Below, one piece after another: positions 1 through 7,438 of a stretch of 64,000 nucleotides of DNA. Source of the DNA: Paracoccaceae bacterium (lineage in GTDB: Bacteria > Pseudomonadota > Alphaproteobacteria > Rhodobacterales > Rhodobacteraceae); assembly GCA_004153385.1 (NCBI GenBank), contig SDAL01000004.1, positions 1 to 64,000 on the forward strand. Direction: 5' to 3'. Position numbers and translations under genes: made by a program. Each line of letters starts with the position of its first letter. Positions within the stretch are counted from its first letter, which is position 1. The notes beneath the pieces were generated by a model that saw only the letters and a program-made list of their open reading frames with translations, made no database searches and was not told the origin of the DNA.

Positions 1-389
1 AGCACCACCTAAATCGCTTCAGGTGCTAACCGCCAACCTACCTTCAAAATTTCCGTTTGCTTCCAGTCCCTTGCAGAACCTTCCGCCGTCCCGCTGCGTC
101 GTTTGCCGCTGCGGTGAAGCGGTATTTACGGATAACACACATACCCCGCAACCCCCTTCATGACATTTTCCCGACAAAAAACCGGAAAAACATGCAACCT
201 ACTGAAAATGCTATATATTTACTGTGAAGTTTTTATGCAAAACCACCGCCGCACAAAACACCCCCACCCCCCAACACCTTCAAATGTTGCGCAAAACAGC
301 GCCCCGAAGAAACCGACCCAACGGAACCCACCCGAACACACCCGAATCCAGCCACAAACACACCCGAATCCGACCGAATCCAAAACCGA
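1..389. other. Gene-free region, C/A-rich with short CCGAAT-type repeats
   Basis: No convincing gene is seen here. From about 235 to 415 the plus strand is very rich in C and A and poor in G and T, with a loosely repeated ACCCGAATCC-type unit between about 325 and 400. The stretch lies directly downstream of the msrQ stop. A long C-rich, G-poor tract is what a Rho-dependent termination region looks like for transcripts entering on the plus strand, but that is inference. Bases 1-160 hold nothing I can name. Confidence 0.5.
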
Positions 390-989
390 TCAAACCCGAA
401 ATAGTCGCAAAACAAGAAATAAGGTCAGAACGCCGGCCCAGATCCAGCCCTCTTGGGTGATGACTTTCATCTGCCATAGATAGTGCACCACGCCCAAGAT
501 CACGGCCGGATACACAAGCATATGCAGACGGCGCCAGTTCCGGCCCAGTTTACGGATTGAGGCTTTATTAGATGTAAGCGCGAGCGGAACCAGCAAGACG
601 AAGGCCGCGATCCCGAAAAGCAGGTAGGGCCTGCGATACAGGTCGGGCAACAACTGCCCCCATAGAAGCGCCATATCAAGGACGACCCACGCCAACAGAT
701 GCAGCGCAACATAGAAGAAGCCCAACAAGCCGATCGCGCGACGATACCGGATCAGGTTGATGCCGGTCAGGCGGCGCAGGGGTGTGATGGCCAACCCGCC
801 AACCAAAAACCACAGCGCGTCCTTTCCCAGCCGGTGCTCTATACCCTTTACCGGATCAACGCCGATCCCGCCCGACAGGACCAGCCACACGATCCATACA
901 AGCGGGATCAATCCGGCCAGATAAACAATCCATGTCGGCACATGGCGGGTGGCGCGGTTAACGGGCGTGGAGATCATATTCATCTGCAT
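390..989 (-). CDS. msrQ: MsrQ, haem b membrane subunit of the MsrPQ methionine sulfoxide reductase
   Basis: Integral membrane protein (199 residues) that passes electrons from the respiratory chain to periplasmic MsrP, which reduces oxidised methionines in envelope proteins. The protein has about six hydrophobic helices and belongs to the YedZ/ferric-reductase-like family. Candidate haem-ligand histidines lie in the segments ALHLLAW, RRLHML and GVVHYLW. The length matches the family. Its ATG overlaps the TGA of msrP by one base (TGATG), so the two are almost certainly translationally coupled. The stop lies in the repeat-like C/A-rich tract, and I see no classical terminator after it. Confidence 0.93.
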   Translation of the reverse strand: MQMNMISTPVNRATRHVPTWIVYLAGLIPLVWIVWLVLSGGIGVDPVKGIEHRLGKDALWFLVGGLAITPLRRLTGINLIRYRRAIGLLGFFYVALHLLAWVVLDMALLWGQLLPDLYRRPYLLFGIAAFVLLVPLALTSNKASIRKLGRNWRRLHMLVYPAVILGVVHYLWQMKVITQEGWIWAGVLTLFLVLRLFRV

Positions 990-1924
990 CAGTAATACTT
1001 CGACAGATCCATGCCACTATAGAGTGCAGCGACCTGTTCGCCGTACCCGTTGAACATCAGGGTTTCCTGACGGCCGCCGAACAGCCCTGCCCCGATCACC
1101 CTTTCTGTGGCCTGCGACCAGCGGGGATGATCAACGGTCGGGTTCACATTGGCATAAAAGCCGTATTCGCTGGGCTGCAATTGCTGCCATGTATTAAGCG
1201 GCTGTTTATCGGTGAGCGAGATCTTCACGATGCTCTTGGCAGATTTGAAACCGTATTTCCACGGAACGATCAGCCGGATCGGAGCGCCATTCTGCTTGGG
1301 CATATCCTCGCCATAAAGACCCGTCGCCATAATGGTGAGCGGATTCATGGCCTCGTCCATGCGCAGCCCCTCGCGATAAGGCCAGTCGATAGAGGCACGC
1401 CCGCGCTGGCCGGGCATCTCCTCTGGGCGCACCAATGTCTCGAAGGCGACATATTTGGCCGACGACTGGACACCGACATAGGCCAGCAGCTGGCTCAGGG
1501 GGAAACCGACCCACGGGATCACCATCGACCACGCCTCGACACAGCGGAAACGGTAGATCCGTTCTTCCAGTGTGACGTGGCTCAACAACTCCTCCAAGGG
1601 GTAGCTGCCGGGTCGATCCACAAGCCCGTCGATTTCGACAGACCACGGATCGGTGGTCAACTGGCCGGCATGGGCTTTCGGGTCGCCTTTATCCCAGCCG
1701 AATTCATAGAAGTTATTATAAGAGGTGATCTCCTCGAATGTATTCGGCTCTGCGACGGTGGAATAGGGGGATCCCTTCTTCACCCCCTGCGCACCGCCCG
1801 GACCTGCCAACGCAGACATGCCTGCCGCAGCCAGACCGCTTGCCATGATCTGGCGGCGGTTCATGAACGCGGCTTTCGGGGTTACATCCGACCAGTTGAA
1901 ACGGTCCCAAGAATTGCGTGGCAT
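989..1924 (-). CDS. msrP: MsrP, periplasmic molybdopterin methionine sulfoxide reductase catalytic subunit
   Basis: Molybdoenzyme of the sulfite-oxidase fold that repairs methionine sulfoxide in periplasmic proteins together with MsrQ. The start at 1924 is chosen because a strong AGGAGG lies just upstream (complement of 1931-1937); the longer open frame begins 27 codons earlier without such a site. The N-terminus carries a twin-arginine signal (NRRQIMASG followed by an Ala/Gly-rich hydrophobic stretch), as expected for a cofactor-loaded Tat substrate. The cysteine in [11 protein letters not shown] is the expected molybdenum ligand. The length (311 residues) is normal. Confidence 0.95.
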   Translation of the reverse strand: MPRNSWDRFNWSDVTPKAAFMNRRQIMASGLAAAGMSALAGPGGAQGVKKGSPYSTVAEPNTFEEITSYNNFYEFGWDKGDPKAHAGQLTTDPWSVEIDGLVDRPGSYPLEELLSHVTLEERIYRFRCVEAWSMVIPWVGFPLSQLLAYVGVQSSAKYVAFETLVRPEEMPGQRGRASIDWPYREGLRMDEAMNPLTIMATGLYGEDMPKQNGAPIRLIVPWKYGFKSAKSIVKISLTDKQPLNTWQQLQPSEYGFYANVNPTVDHPRWSQATERVIGAGLFGGRQETLMFNGYGEQVAALYSGMDLSKYY

Positions 1925-2073
1925 ATGAAGTCCTCCTGACATGTCTTGTATATCATACGACAGCCGTCCCACCAAAGTTTCAGTGAAACCGGAAAAGGTG
2001 CTCACGATTTAGTCAATGGAGTTTGGCTGAAGATCTTTACTCGGGCGGGCAGAGGCCCTATCTCTTCGCGATC

Positions 2074-2553
2074 ATGGCGAAGAAAAAGAACTCAGAACCC
2101 AATAACGGCCTTATCGCGGAAAACCGTCAGGCCAGATATAATTACGCAGTCGAGGATACACTCGAGGCGGGCATCATGCTGCTTGGCTCCGAGGTGAAAT
2201 CCTTGCGCACCGGTCAGGCCAATATTGCCGAAAGCTATGCCTCGGTCGAGGACGCGGAGCTGTGGCTGATCAACGGCCATATCGCAAGCTACGTGCAGGC
2301 CAAGACATTCGGCCATGAGGAGCGGCGCAAACGCAAGCTGCTGGTGTCCAAACGCGAGCTGTCGCGCCTGTGGCAGGCGACGGCCCGCGACGGTATGACG
2401 ATTGTTCCGTTGAAGATGTATTTCAACGAAAAAGGCATCGCCAAGCTGTTGATCGGCGTCGCCAAAGGCAAGAAGAAAGCCGACAAGCGCGAAACCGAAG
2501 CCAAGCGCGACTGGAACCGCCAGAAACAGCGTTTGCTCAAGCAAAGCGTATAA
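2074..2553 (+). CDS. smpB: SmpB, tmRNA-binding protein of trans-translation
   Basis: Small basic protein (159 residues) that delivers tmRNA to stalled ribosomes. The conserved core is clear: an N-terminal part with [11 protein letters not shown], the EVKSLR segment, and a Lys/Arg-rich C-terminal tail ([19 protein letters not shown]) that enters the empty mRNA channel. The start at 2074 (MAKKKN) is preferred over an in-frame ATG at 2023, because the extra 17 residues do not look like SmpB. It stands alone, with a terminator directly after it. No ssrA gene is visible in the window. Confidence 0.96.
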   Translation: MAKKKNSEPNNGLIAENRQARYNYAVEDTLEAGIMLLGSEVKSLRTGQANIAESYASVEDAELWLINGHIASYVQAKTFGHEERRKRKLLVSKRELSRLWQATARDGMTIVPLKMYFNEKGIAKLLIGVAKGKKKADKRETEAKRDWNRQKQRLLKQSV

Positions 2554-2568
2554 CCCGCCCCGAAAACA

Positions 2569-2598
2569 CGCGCAGCACCCCTTGGGCTGCGCGGTTTT
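2569..2598 (+). terminator. Rho-independent terminator of smpB
   Basis: Stem CGCGCAGC (2569-2576) pairs with GCTGCGCG (2586-2593) around a nine-base loop, followed by a short T-run (GTTTTG). It lies 15 bases after the smpB stop. Confidence 0.75.
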
Positions 2599-2685
2599 GC
2601 CCGATACGCCCCCGATACGCCCTTGCACCTTTATAACCGTTCCGTTTAAGCAATTAACCGGAGATGGGAAGGCAAGGTGAGGCAT

Positions 2686-3537
2686 ATGGACGATCCGAAA
2701 ACGCTGGTATCCACTGAATGGCTGGATGCGCATCTGAAAGATCCCGATCTGCGGATCATTGACGGCTCGTGGTTCATGCCAGCCGCCAATCGTGACGCCC
2801 GCGCCGCCTACGAGGCCGCACATATACCCGGTGCACGGTTTTTCGATATTGATGAAATTTCCGATCATCGCTCCGATCTGCCACATATGGCCCCACCGCC
2901 CGAAAAATTCGTAAGCCGCTTGCGCGCAATGGGTGTGGGCGACGGGCATCAGGTCGTGATCTATGACCAGAGCGGCATCTTCTCTGCCCCCCGCGTGTGG
3001 TGGCTGTTCCGGCTGTTTGGTAAAACCGATGTGGCCGTGCTGGACGGAGGCTTGCCCAAATGGCTGGCCGAGGATCGCCGCGTGGACGATCAGCCACCGA
3101 TGCTGCGTGACCGCCATCTGACGGTGCAACGTCAGGCGGATCTGGTGCGCGATGTGACCAAGGTCGCCCACAGCTCAAAACTTGGCGATCACGAAATCAT
3201 CGATGCGCGCAGCCACAAGCGGTTTACCGGCGAGGAAGCCGAACCGCGCCCGGGCATGCGCTCGGGCCATATTCCGGGGGCGAAGAACGTCCCCTATGCC
3301 GATCTGCTCAATGCGGATGGCACAATGAAAGCCCCTGCCGAACTGCGCGAGGCCTTCAAGGCCGCCGGTGTCGATCTGGAAAAACCGGCAATCACCAGCT
3401 GCGGATCGGGGATCACCGCCTCGGTTCTGGCGCTGGCGCTGGAGCGGTCAGGCAAAACGGACTGGTCGCTGTATGACGGCAGCTGGGCCGAATGGGGCAT
3501 GTTTAACGACCTGCGGGTCGCAACCGGAGAAGCATGA
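2686..3537 (+). CDS. sseA: 3-mercaptopyruvate sulfurtransferase (SseA-type rhodanese)
   Basis: Two-domain rhodanese that moves sulfur from mercaptopyruvate to thiophilic acceptors, in cysteine-derived sulfur metabolism. The N-terminal domain is non-catalytic; the C-terminal domain carries the active-site loop CGSGITA, which is the mercaptopyruvate form (CGSGVTA) rather than the thiosulfate form (CRKGVT). The ATG at 2686 follows an AGGTGAGG stretch; an in-frame GTG at 2677 is an alternative adding three residues. The stop overlaps the start of the following aminotransferase (ATGATG at 3534-3539), so the two form an operon. Both act on sulfur or aromatic amino-acid keto acids. Confidence 0.9.
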   Translation: MDDPKTLVSTEWLDAHLKDPDLRIIDGSWFMPAANRDARAAYEAAHIPGARFFDIDEISDHRSDLPHMAPPPEKFVSRLRAMGVGDGHQVVIYDQSGIFSAPRVWWLFRLFGKTDVAVLDGGLPKWLAEDRRVDDQPPMLRDRHLTVQRQADLVRDVTKVAHSSKLGDHEIIDARSHKRFTGEEAEPRPGMRSGHIPGAKNVPYADLLNADGTMKAPAELREAFKAAGVDLEKPAITSCGSGITASVLALALERSGKTDWSLYDGSWAEWGMFNDLRVATGEA

Positions 3538-4718
3538 TGTTCAGCAATCTCAAACCAACACCCGCCGACAAGATCTTGGCGCTTAGCGGCCTGTACAAGG
3601 CCGATCCGCGCGATAACAAGGTCGATCTTGGTGTGGGGGTCTATAAAGACGCCGATGGCAAAACACCCATCATGACCGCCATCTCCAAGGCCGAAAAGCG
3701 CGTCTTGGAAACCGAAACCACGAAATCCTACGCAGGCCTTGCAGGCCAGCCCGAGTTCCACGACGCGATGGCCCAGCTGGTGCTGGGGGATGATTACCCC
3801 GCAGACCGTCTGGCGTTCCTGTCGACTGTCGGCGGAACCGGCGCGTGCCGTCAGGCATTCGAGCTGGCGCGCATCGCCAACCCCGGCGCCAAGGTCTATG
3901 TTTCCGATCCGACATGGCCCAACCATCTGGCGATCCTGAACTTCATGGGGATGGAGTTCGAAACCTATCGCTATTTCGATAGTGAAACTCGCGCGGTCTG
4001 CTTTGATGCCATGATCGAAGACATCAAGAAGGCGGGCAAAGGCGATATCGTCTTGCTTCACGGCTGCTGCCACAATCCGACCGGCGCCAACCTGACACTG
4101 GAGCAATGGCAAGTGGTGGCCGATACGCTGCTGGAAAGCGGCGCGATCGCGATGATCGATCTGGCCTATCAGGGCTTTGGCGATGGTCTGGCAGATGACG
4201 CGGCAGGCACCCGCCTGATGGCCGAGACACTGCCCGAACTAATGATCGCGGCGTCCTGCTCCAAAAACTTCGGGATCTACCGCGAGCGCACCGGCATTTT
4301 GATGGTGTTGGGCGCAACAGAGACCCGCGATGTCACGCAAGACAACCTTAGCAAGCTCAACCGTCTGGCCTATTCCTTCCCGCCCTTCCACGGGCAGGCG
4401 CTTGTCGCCAAGGTTCTGACCGATCCGGAACTGCGCCGCGAATGGGAAGAAGAGCTGGAAGCCGTACGCAACGGAATGCTGGGCCTGCGCGAGCAGCTTG
4501 CCTCGGAGCTTCGCAAACTGACAAATTCGGACCGGTTCGATTTCATCGCCCAGCACCGCGGCATGTTCTCGCGCCTTGGTGCCAGCGAAGAGCAGGTGAT
4601 CAAGATGCGCGACGAAAACGCAATCTATATGGTCGGGGATTCCAGACTGAATATCGCGGGCCTTAACGCCAACTCGGTGCCGCTGCTGGCGCAGGCGATT
4701 GTCGACGCGGGCGTTTGA
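3534..4718 (+). CDS. Aspartate/aromatic amino-acid aminotransferase (class Ia)
   Basis: PLP enzyme of 394 residues that interconverts amino acids and keto acids. Diagnostic segments are HGCCHNPTGANL (cofactor and substrate pocket), DLAYQGFGDGL (PLP-binding Asp and Tyr) and SCSKNFGIYRERTG, which holds the Schiff-base lysine. These are the TyrB/AspC subfamily signatures; the DapC-like and PatB-like aminotransferase-fold proteins elsewhere in the window are quite different. Two ATGs at 3534 and 3537 are possible, both overlapping the sseA stop. Whether aspartate, tyrosine or phenylalanine is the main substrate cannot be read from sequence alone. Confidence 0.9.
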   Translation: MMFSNLKPTPADKILALSGLYKADPRDNKVDLGVGVYKDADGKTPIMTAISKAEKRVLETETTKSYAGLAGQPEFHDAMAQLVLGDDYPADRLAFLSTVGGTGACRQAFELARIANPGAKVYVSDPTWPNHLAILNFMGMEFETYRYFDSETRAVCFDAMIEDIKKAGKGDIVLLHGCCHNPTGANLTLEQWQVVADTLLESGAIAMIDLAYQGFGDGLADDAAGTRLMAETLPELMIAASCSKNFGIYRERTGILMVLGATETRDVTQDNLSKLNRLAYSFPPFHGQALVAKVLTDPELRREWEEELEAVRNGMLGLREQLASELRKLTNSDRFDFIAQHRGMFSRLGASEEQVIKMRDENAIYMVGDSRLNIAGLNANSVPLLAQAIVDAGV

Positions 4719-4750
4719 TCCCGGCACGGACATAGCGAAAGATGTGACAA

Positions 4751-4778
4751 AAGGCGGCTTTGGGGCCGCCTTTTATAT
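4751..4778 (+). terminator. Rho-independent terminator after the aminotransferase
   Basis: GGCGGC (4753-4758) pairs with GCCGCC (4765-4770) around TTTGGG, flanked by AA and TTTT, with a following T-rich stretch. Confidence 0.85.
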
Positions 4779-4885
4779 TTTTAAACAGTTTTTTTTCACC
4801 AAATGCACTTAAAAACCTCTTTAATGTCAGGCTTTGACCTTGGTTCCCCCCAAGCAGATTAAACGGATTTTACAGGAGATCTATC

Positions 4886-5326
4886 ATGCCCAAAGCGCGT
4901 CTTTCTTATGTTCTTCATGATGCCTCGCGGGCGGTACGGCGCCGCTTCGAGACGCGCGCGGCACATCTTAATCTGACCTCGTCACAGTGGCGGCTGCTGG
5001 CGATGCTGATGCGCGACGGGCCGATGCCGCAGGCACGGCTGGCCGAGCTGCTGGAGATAGAGCCGATATCTGTCTCTCGGCTGGTGGACAGGATGGCGCA
5101 GGCCAACTGGGTCAGCCGGACTGTGTCCAGCGTCGACCGGCGTGTACGTTTGATCACCCCTACCCACAAGGCCGAAACCACCTTTAACGAGGCCAGCGAA
5201 ATCGCCGATCAAGTCTATGCCGAAGCCTTCGCAGGCATGCCCGAAAACAGCTATGACGCGCTTATTGCAATGCTGGAACACATGATCGGCAACCTGAACG
5301 CGCTGCCGCCTACGCCCGATCCATAA
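4886..5326 (+). CDS. MarR-family winged-helix transcriptional regulator
   Basis: Dimeric DNA-binding repressor type of 146 residues. The wHTH is visible: the LTSSQWRLLAMLMRDGPM helix, the recognition region QARLAELLEIEPISVSRLVDRM, and the wing with the conserved DRRVRLI motif. The start is supported by AGGAGATCTATC before the ATG. It is isolated between terminators, so its target is not given by context; autoregulation is typical for the family but not shown. The 110-base upstream region is AT-rich compared with its surroundings. Confidence 0.88.
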   Translation: MPKARLSYVLHDASRAVRRRFETRAAHLNLTSSQWRLLAMLMRDGPMPQARLAELLEIEPISVSRLVDRMAQANWVSRTVSSVDRRVRLITPTHKAETTFNEASEIADQVYAEAFAGMPENSYDALIAMLEHMIGNLNALPPTPDP

Positions 5327-5387
5327 TCCCTGCGGAGCGGGGAACGGGGAACGGTGTTCACTGCATCTGTGCCATTGGCGGCATAAG

Positions 5388-5428
5388 AAAAAACCCCGGA
5401 GAACCGCACACGCGCTCCCCCGGGGTTT
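5388..5428 (-). terminator. Terminator between the MarR gene and amtB
   Basis: AAACCCCGG (5391-5399) pairs with CCGGGGTTT (5420-5428). On the minus strand it ends in a run of six T, so it mainly serves amtB, but its T-flanked plus side could also stop the convergent marR transcript. Confidence 0.8.
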
Positions 5429-5458
5429 CTTTGGATTTTCAATCACGCGTGTCAGTGA

Positions 5459-6811
5459 TCAGGATTTGAACTCCGGATAGGCTTCCATCCCCAGTTCGGC
5501 CTTATCAAGACCCAGCATCTCGTCATCGGCAGAGACGCGGATCCCTGTCACGGCCTTCAGGATCATCCACAGGACAAACGAGGACACGAAGACAAAGGCA
5601 CCGACAATCACGATAGAGATGATCTGGCCCGAAAAGCTGGCCTCGGGGTTGGTGATGCATACCGCAATCGTGCCCCAGATGCCGCAGAACAGGTGAACCG
5701 GGATCGCACCGACGACGTCATCGATCTTCAGCTTATCAAGGAACGGCACGGCAAAGACCACGATGATACCGCCAACGGCACCGATAATGGTCGCCCAGCC
5801 CATCCCCGGGGTCAGCGGTTCGGCGGTGATGGACACCAGACCGGCAAGCGCACCGTTCAGCACCATCGTAAGATCGGGCTTTTTATAAAGGATCTGGGTC
5901 AGGACCAGCGCGGCAAGTGCACCGGCGGCAGCCGCGGCGTTGGTGTTCACAAAGATCCGCGACACATCAGCCGCGTCGCTGATCGAGCCCATAGCAAGCT
6001 GCGAACCGCCGTTGAACCCGAACCAGCCCAGCCACAAGATAAACGTGCCCAAGGTGGCCAGTGTCAGGTTGGACCCCGGCATGGGATGTACGCGTCCGTC
6101 TTTGTATTTCCCAAGACGCGGCCCAAGGATCAGCGCGCCTGCAAGGGCCGCCCAACCACCGACGGAGTGCACAACGGTCGATCCGGCAAAATCAAGGAAA
6201 CCGAACTGCGTATCCAAGAAACCACCGCCCCATTTCCACGAGGCCTGAATCGGATAGATGATGCCGGTCAGGATGGTGATGAAGATCAAGAAAGGCCACA
6301 GTTTGATACGCTCTGCCAAGGCGCCCGATACGATCGAGGCGGTGGTGGCACAGAACATCACCTGGAAGAAGAAATCCGAGCCGGTCGAGGCATAGCCATA
6401 ATCGTCAACGCTATCTGCGCCAATGCCAACGGCTTCCAGCACCGCGGTGGCAAATGCCCCAAGGTATCCGCCCGTCTCATCCGTCCCGATGGACCAGTTG
6501 CCCAGCGGGTACATCAGATTATAGCCAATCAGGTAATACATCACCGATGCGATGGAAAAGAGCGCCATATTCTTGAGGCACTGCATCGCCACGTTCTTGC
6601 CGCGCACAAGACCCGCCTCGAGCATTGCAAAGCCTGCGGCCATGAAGAACACAAGAAAGCCGCCGATCAGAAACAAAAGCGTATTCAGAATCCAGACGGT
6701 ATCTGTGGGGACCGCACTTGGTGCGGCGCCAGCCCCGTCTTGCGCCACTGCTGGCAGGGCGGCGACAGTCAATGCCGCTGCAATACCAGAAATCTTGCCA
6801 AAGGTTTTCAT
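5459..6811 (-). CDS. amtB: AmtB ammonium transporter
   Basis: Eleven-helix trimeric channel for ammonium uptake (450 residues). An N-terminal cleavable signal peptide ending near AVAQDG precedes the first pore helix. The twin pore histidines are present in VVHSVGGWAALAG and AIPVHLFCGIWG. The phenylalanine-gate region and the GAL(A/I)ER loop are recognisable. It lies 27 bases downstream of glnK on the same strand, the classical glnK-amtB pair in which GlnK plugs the channel when nitrogen is ample. A terminator follows. Expression is expected to respond to nitrogen status, but I found no convincing sigma-54 or NtrC site. Confidence 0.97.
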   Translation of the reverse strand: MKTFGKISGIAAALTVAALPAVAQDGAGAAPSAVPTDTVWILNTLLFLIGGFLVFFMAAGFAMLEAGLVRGKNVAMQCLKNMALFSIASVMYYLIGYNLMYPLGNWSIGTDETGGYLGAFATAVLEAVGIGADSVDDYGYASTGSDFFFQVMFCATTASIVSGALAERIKLWPFLIFITILTGIIYPIQASWKWGGGFLDTQFGFLDFAGSTVVHSVGGWAALAGALILGPRLGKYKDGRVHPMPGSNLTLATLGTFILWLGWFGFNGGSQLAMGSISDAADVSRIFVNTNAAAAAGALAALVLTQILYKKPDLTMVLNGALAGLVSITAEPLTPGMGWATIIGAVGGIIVVFAVPFLDKLKIDDVVGAIPVHLFCGIWGTIAVCITNPEASFSGQIISIVIVGAFVFVSSFVLWMILKAVTGIRVSADDEMLGLDKAELGMEAYPEFKS

Positions 6812-6838
6812 AGATCTAATTTCCCCTGTCCCGCGTTC

Positions 6839-7177
6839 TTACAGCGCATCTTCATTGATTTCGCCCGTGCGCACGCGGACAGACTGCCCAACATCCAGCA
6901 CGAAGATTTTCCCGTCGCCAATCTTGTCGGTTTTGGCTGCCTTCAGGATCGTCTCGACAACCTCATCAGCCAGACCATCGGACACGACGATCTCCAGCTT
7001 TACCTTGGGCACGAAATTCACCGCGTATTCTGCGCCGCGATAGATTTCGGTATGCCCAGACTGAGCGCCAAACCCTTTTATTTCTGTCACCATCATTCCG
7101 CGCACCCCGATTGAAGTGAGCGCTTCGCGCACCTCTTCGAGCTTGAACGGCTTGATTGCTGCAATAATCAGTTTCAC
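6839..7177 (-). CDS. glnK: GlnK/P-II nitrogen regulatory protein
   Basis: 112-residue trimeric signal protein that senses 2-oxoglutarate, ATP/ADP and glutamine status and controls AmtB. The T-loop contains GHTEIYRGAEYAVNF with the uridylylated tyrosine in RGAEY, and the B- and C-loop signatures KIGDGKIF and VRVRTGE are intact. It starts with GTG at 7177, preceded by AAGGGATGGAAC. Position directly before amtB argues for GlnK rather than GlnB. The 260 bases upstream, shared with the divergent penicillin-binding protein gene, should hold its promoter. Confidence 0.95.
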   Translation of the reverse strand: MKLIIAAIKPFKLEEVREALTSIGVRGMMVTEIKGFGAQSGHTEIYRGAEYAVNFVPKVKLEIVVSDGLADEVVETILKAAKTDKIGDGKIFVLDVGQSVRVRTGEINEDAL

Positions 7178-7438
7178 GTTCCATCCCTTCCTGTCTCAGC
7201 AGCCCGCTCCCGAAAGACAGCGGCACGAGGTCAGAAAGCCCAATAGTTAGGCACCACACAAGGAAAGGGCCGGTGACATACCCAGCACATACAGAGGAAA
7301 ACCGCCGATCATGCTGTTTTTTAATCGTAACGCGTAAAATTTGACCGCAGCAAAAACCGAATCGTGAGCGCAAGAAACTCCACAATGCGGCGCAACATGT
7401 GTAGGTTGGCCCGAAATTAGAAAGACGGAACCGAGCAG

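Noticed and set aside
160-483. 107-codon plus-strand frame with a Pro/Thr/Asn-rich translation
   Set aside because: It lies on the C/A-rich repeat tract and overlaps the 3' end of msrQ in antisense; the translation reflects base skew, and no ribosome-binding site is seen.
2092-3171. 359-codon minus-strand frame over smpB and sseA
   Set aside because: Antisense shadow of two well-identified genes; the translation is His/Gly-rich without family motifs.
4809-4824. TTAA repeats before the marR gene resembling a CtrA box
   Set aside because: The two TTAA halves are separated by eight bases, not the seven required for CtrA.
5693-7114. 473-codon plus-strand frame over amtB and glnK
   Set aside because: Antisense shadow produced by GC-rich third positions; no motif or start site.
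7178-7438. Possible sigma-54/NtrC promoter before glnK-amtB
   Set aside because: No GG-N10-GC core with the expected flanks on the minus strand, so nitrogen control is left as an expectation only.
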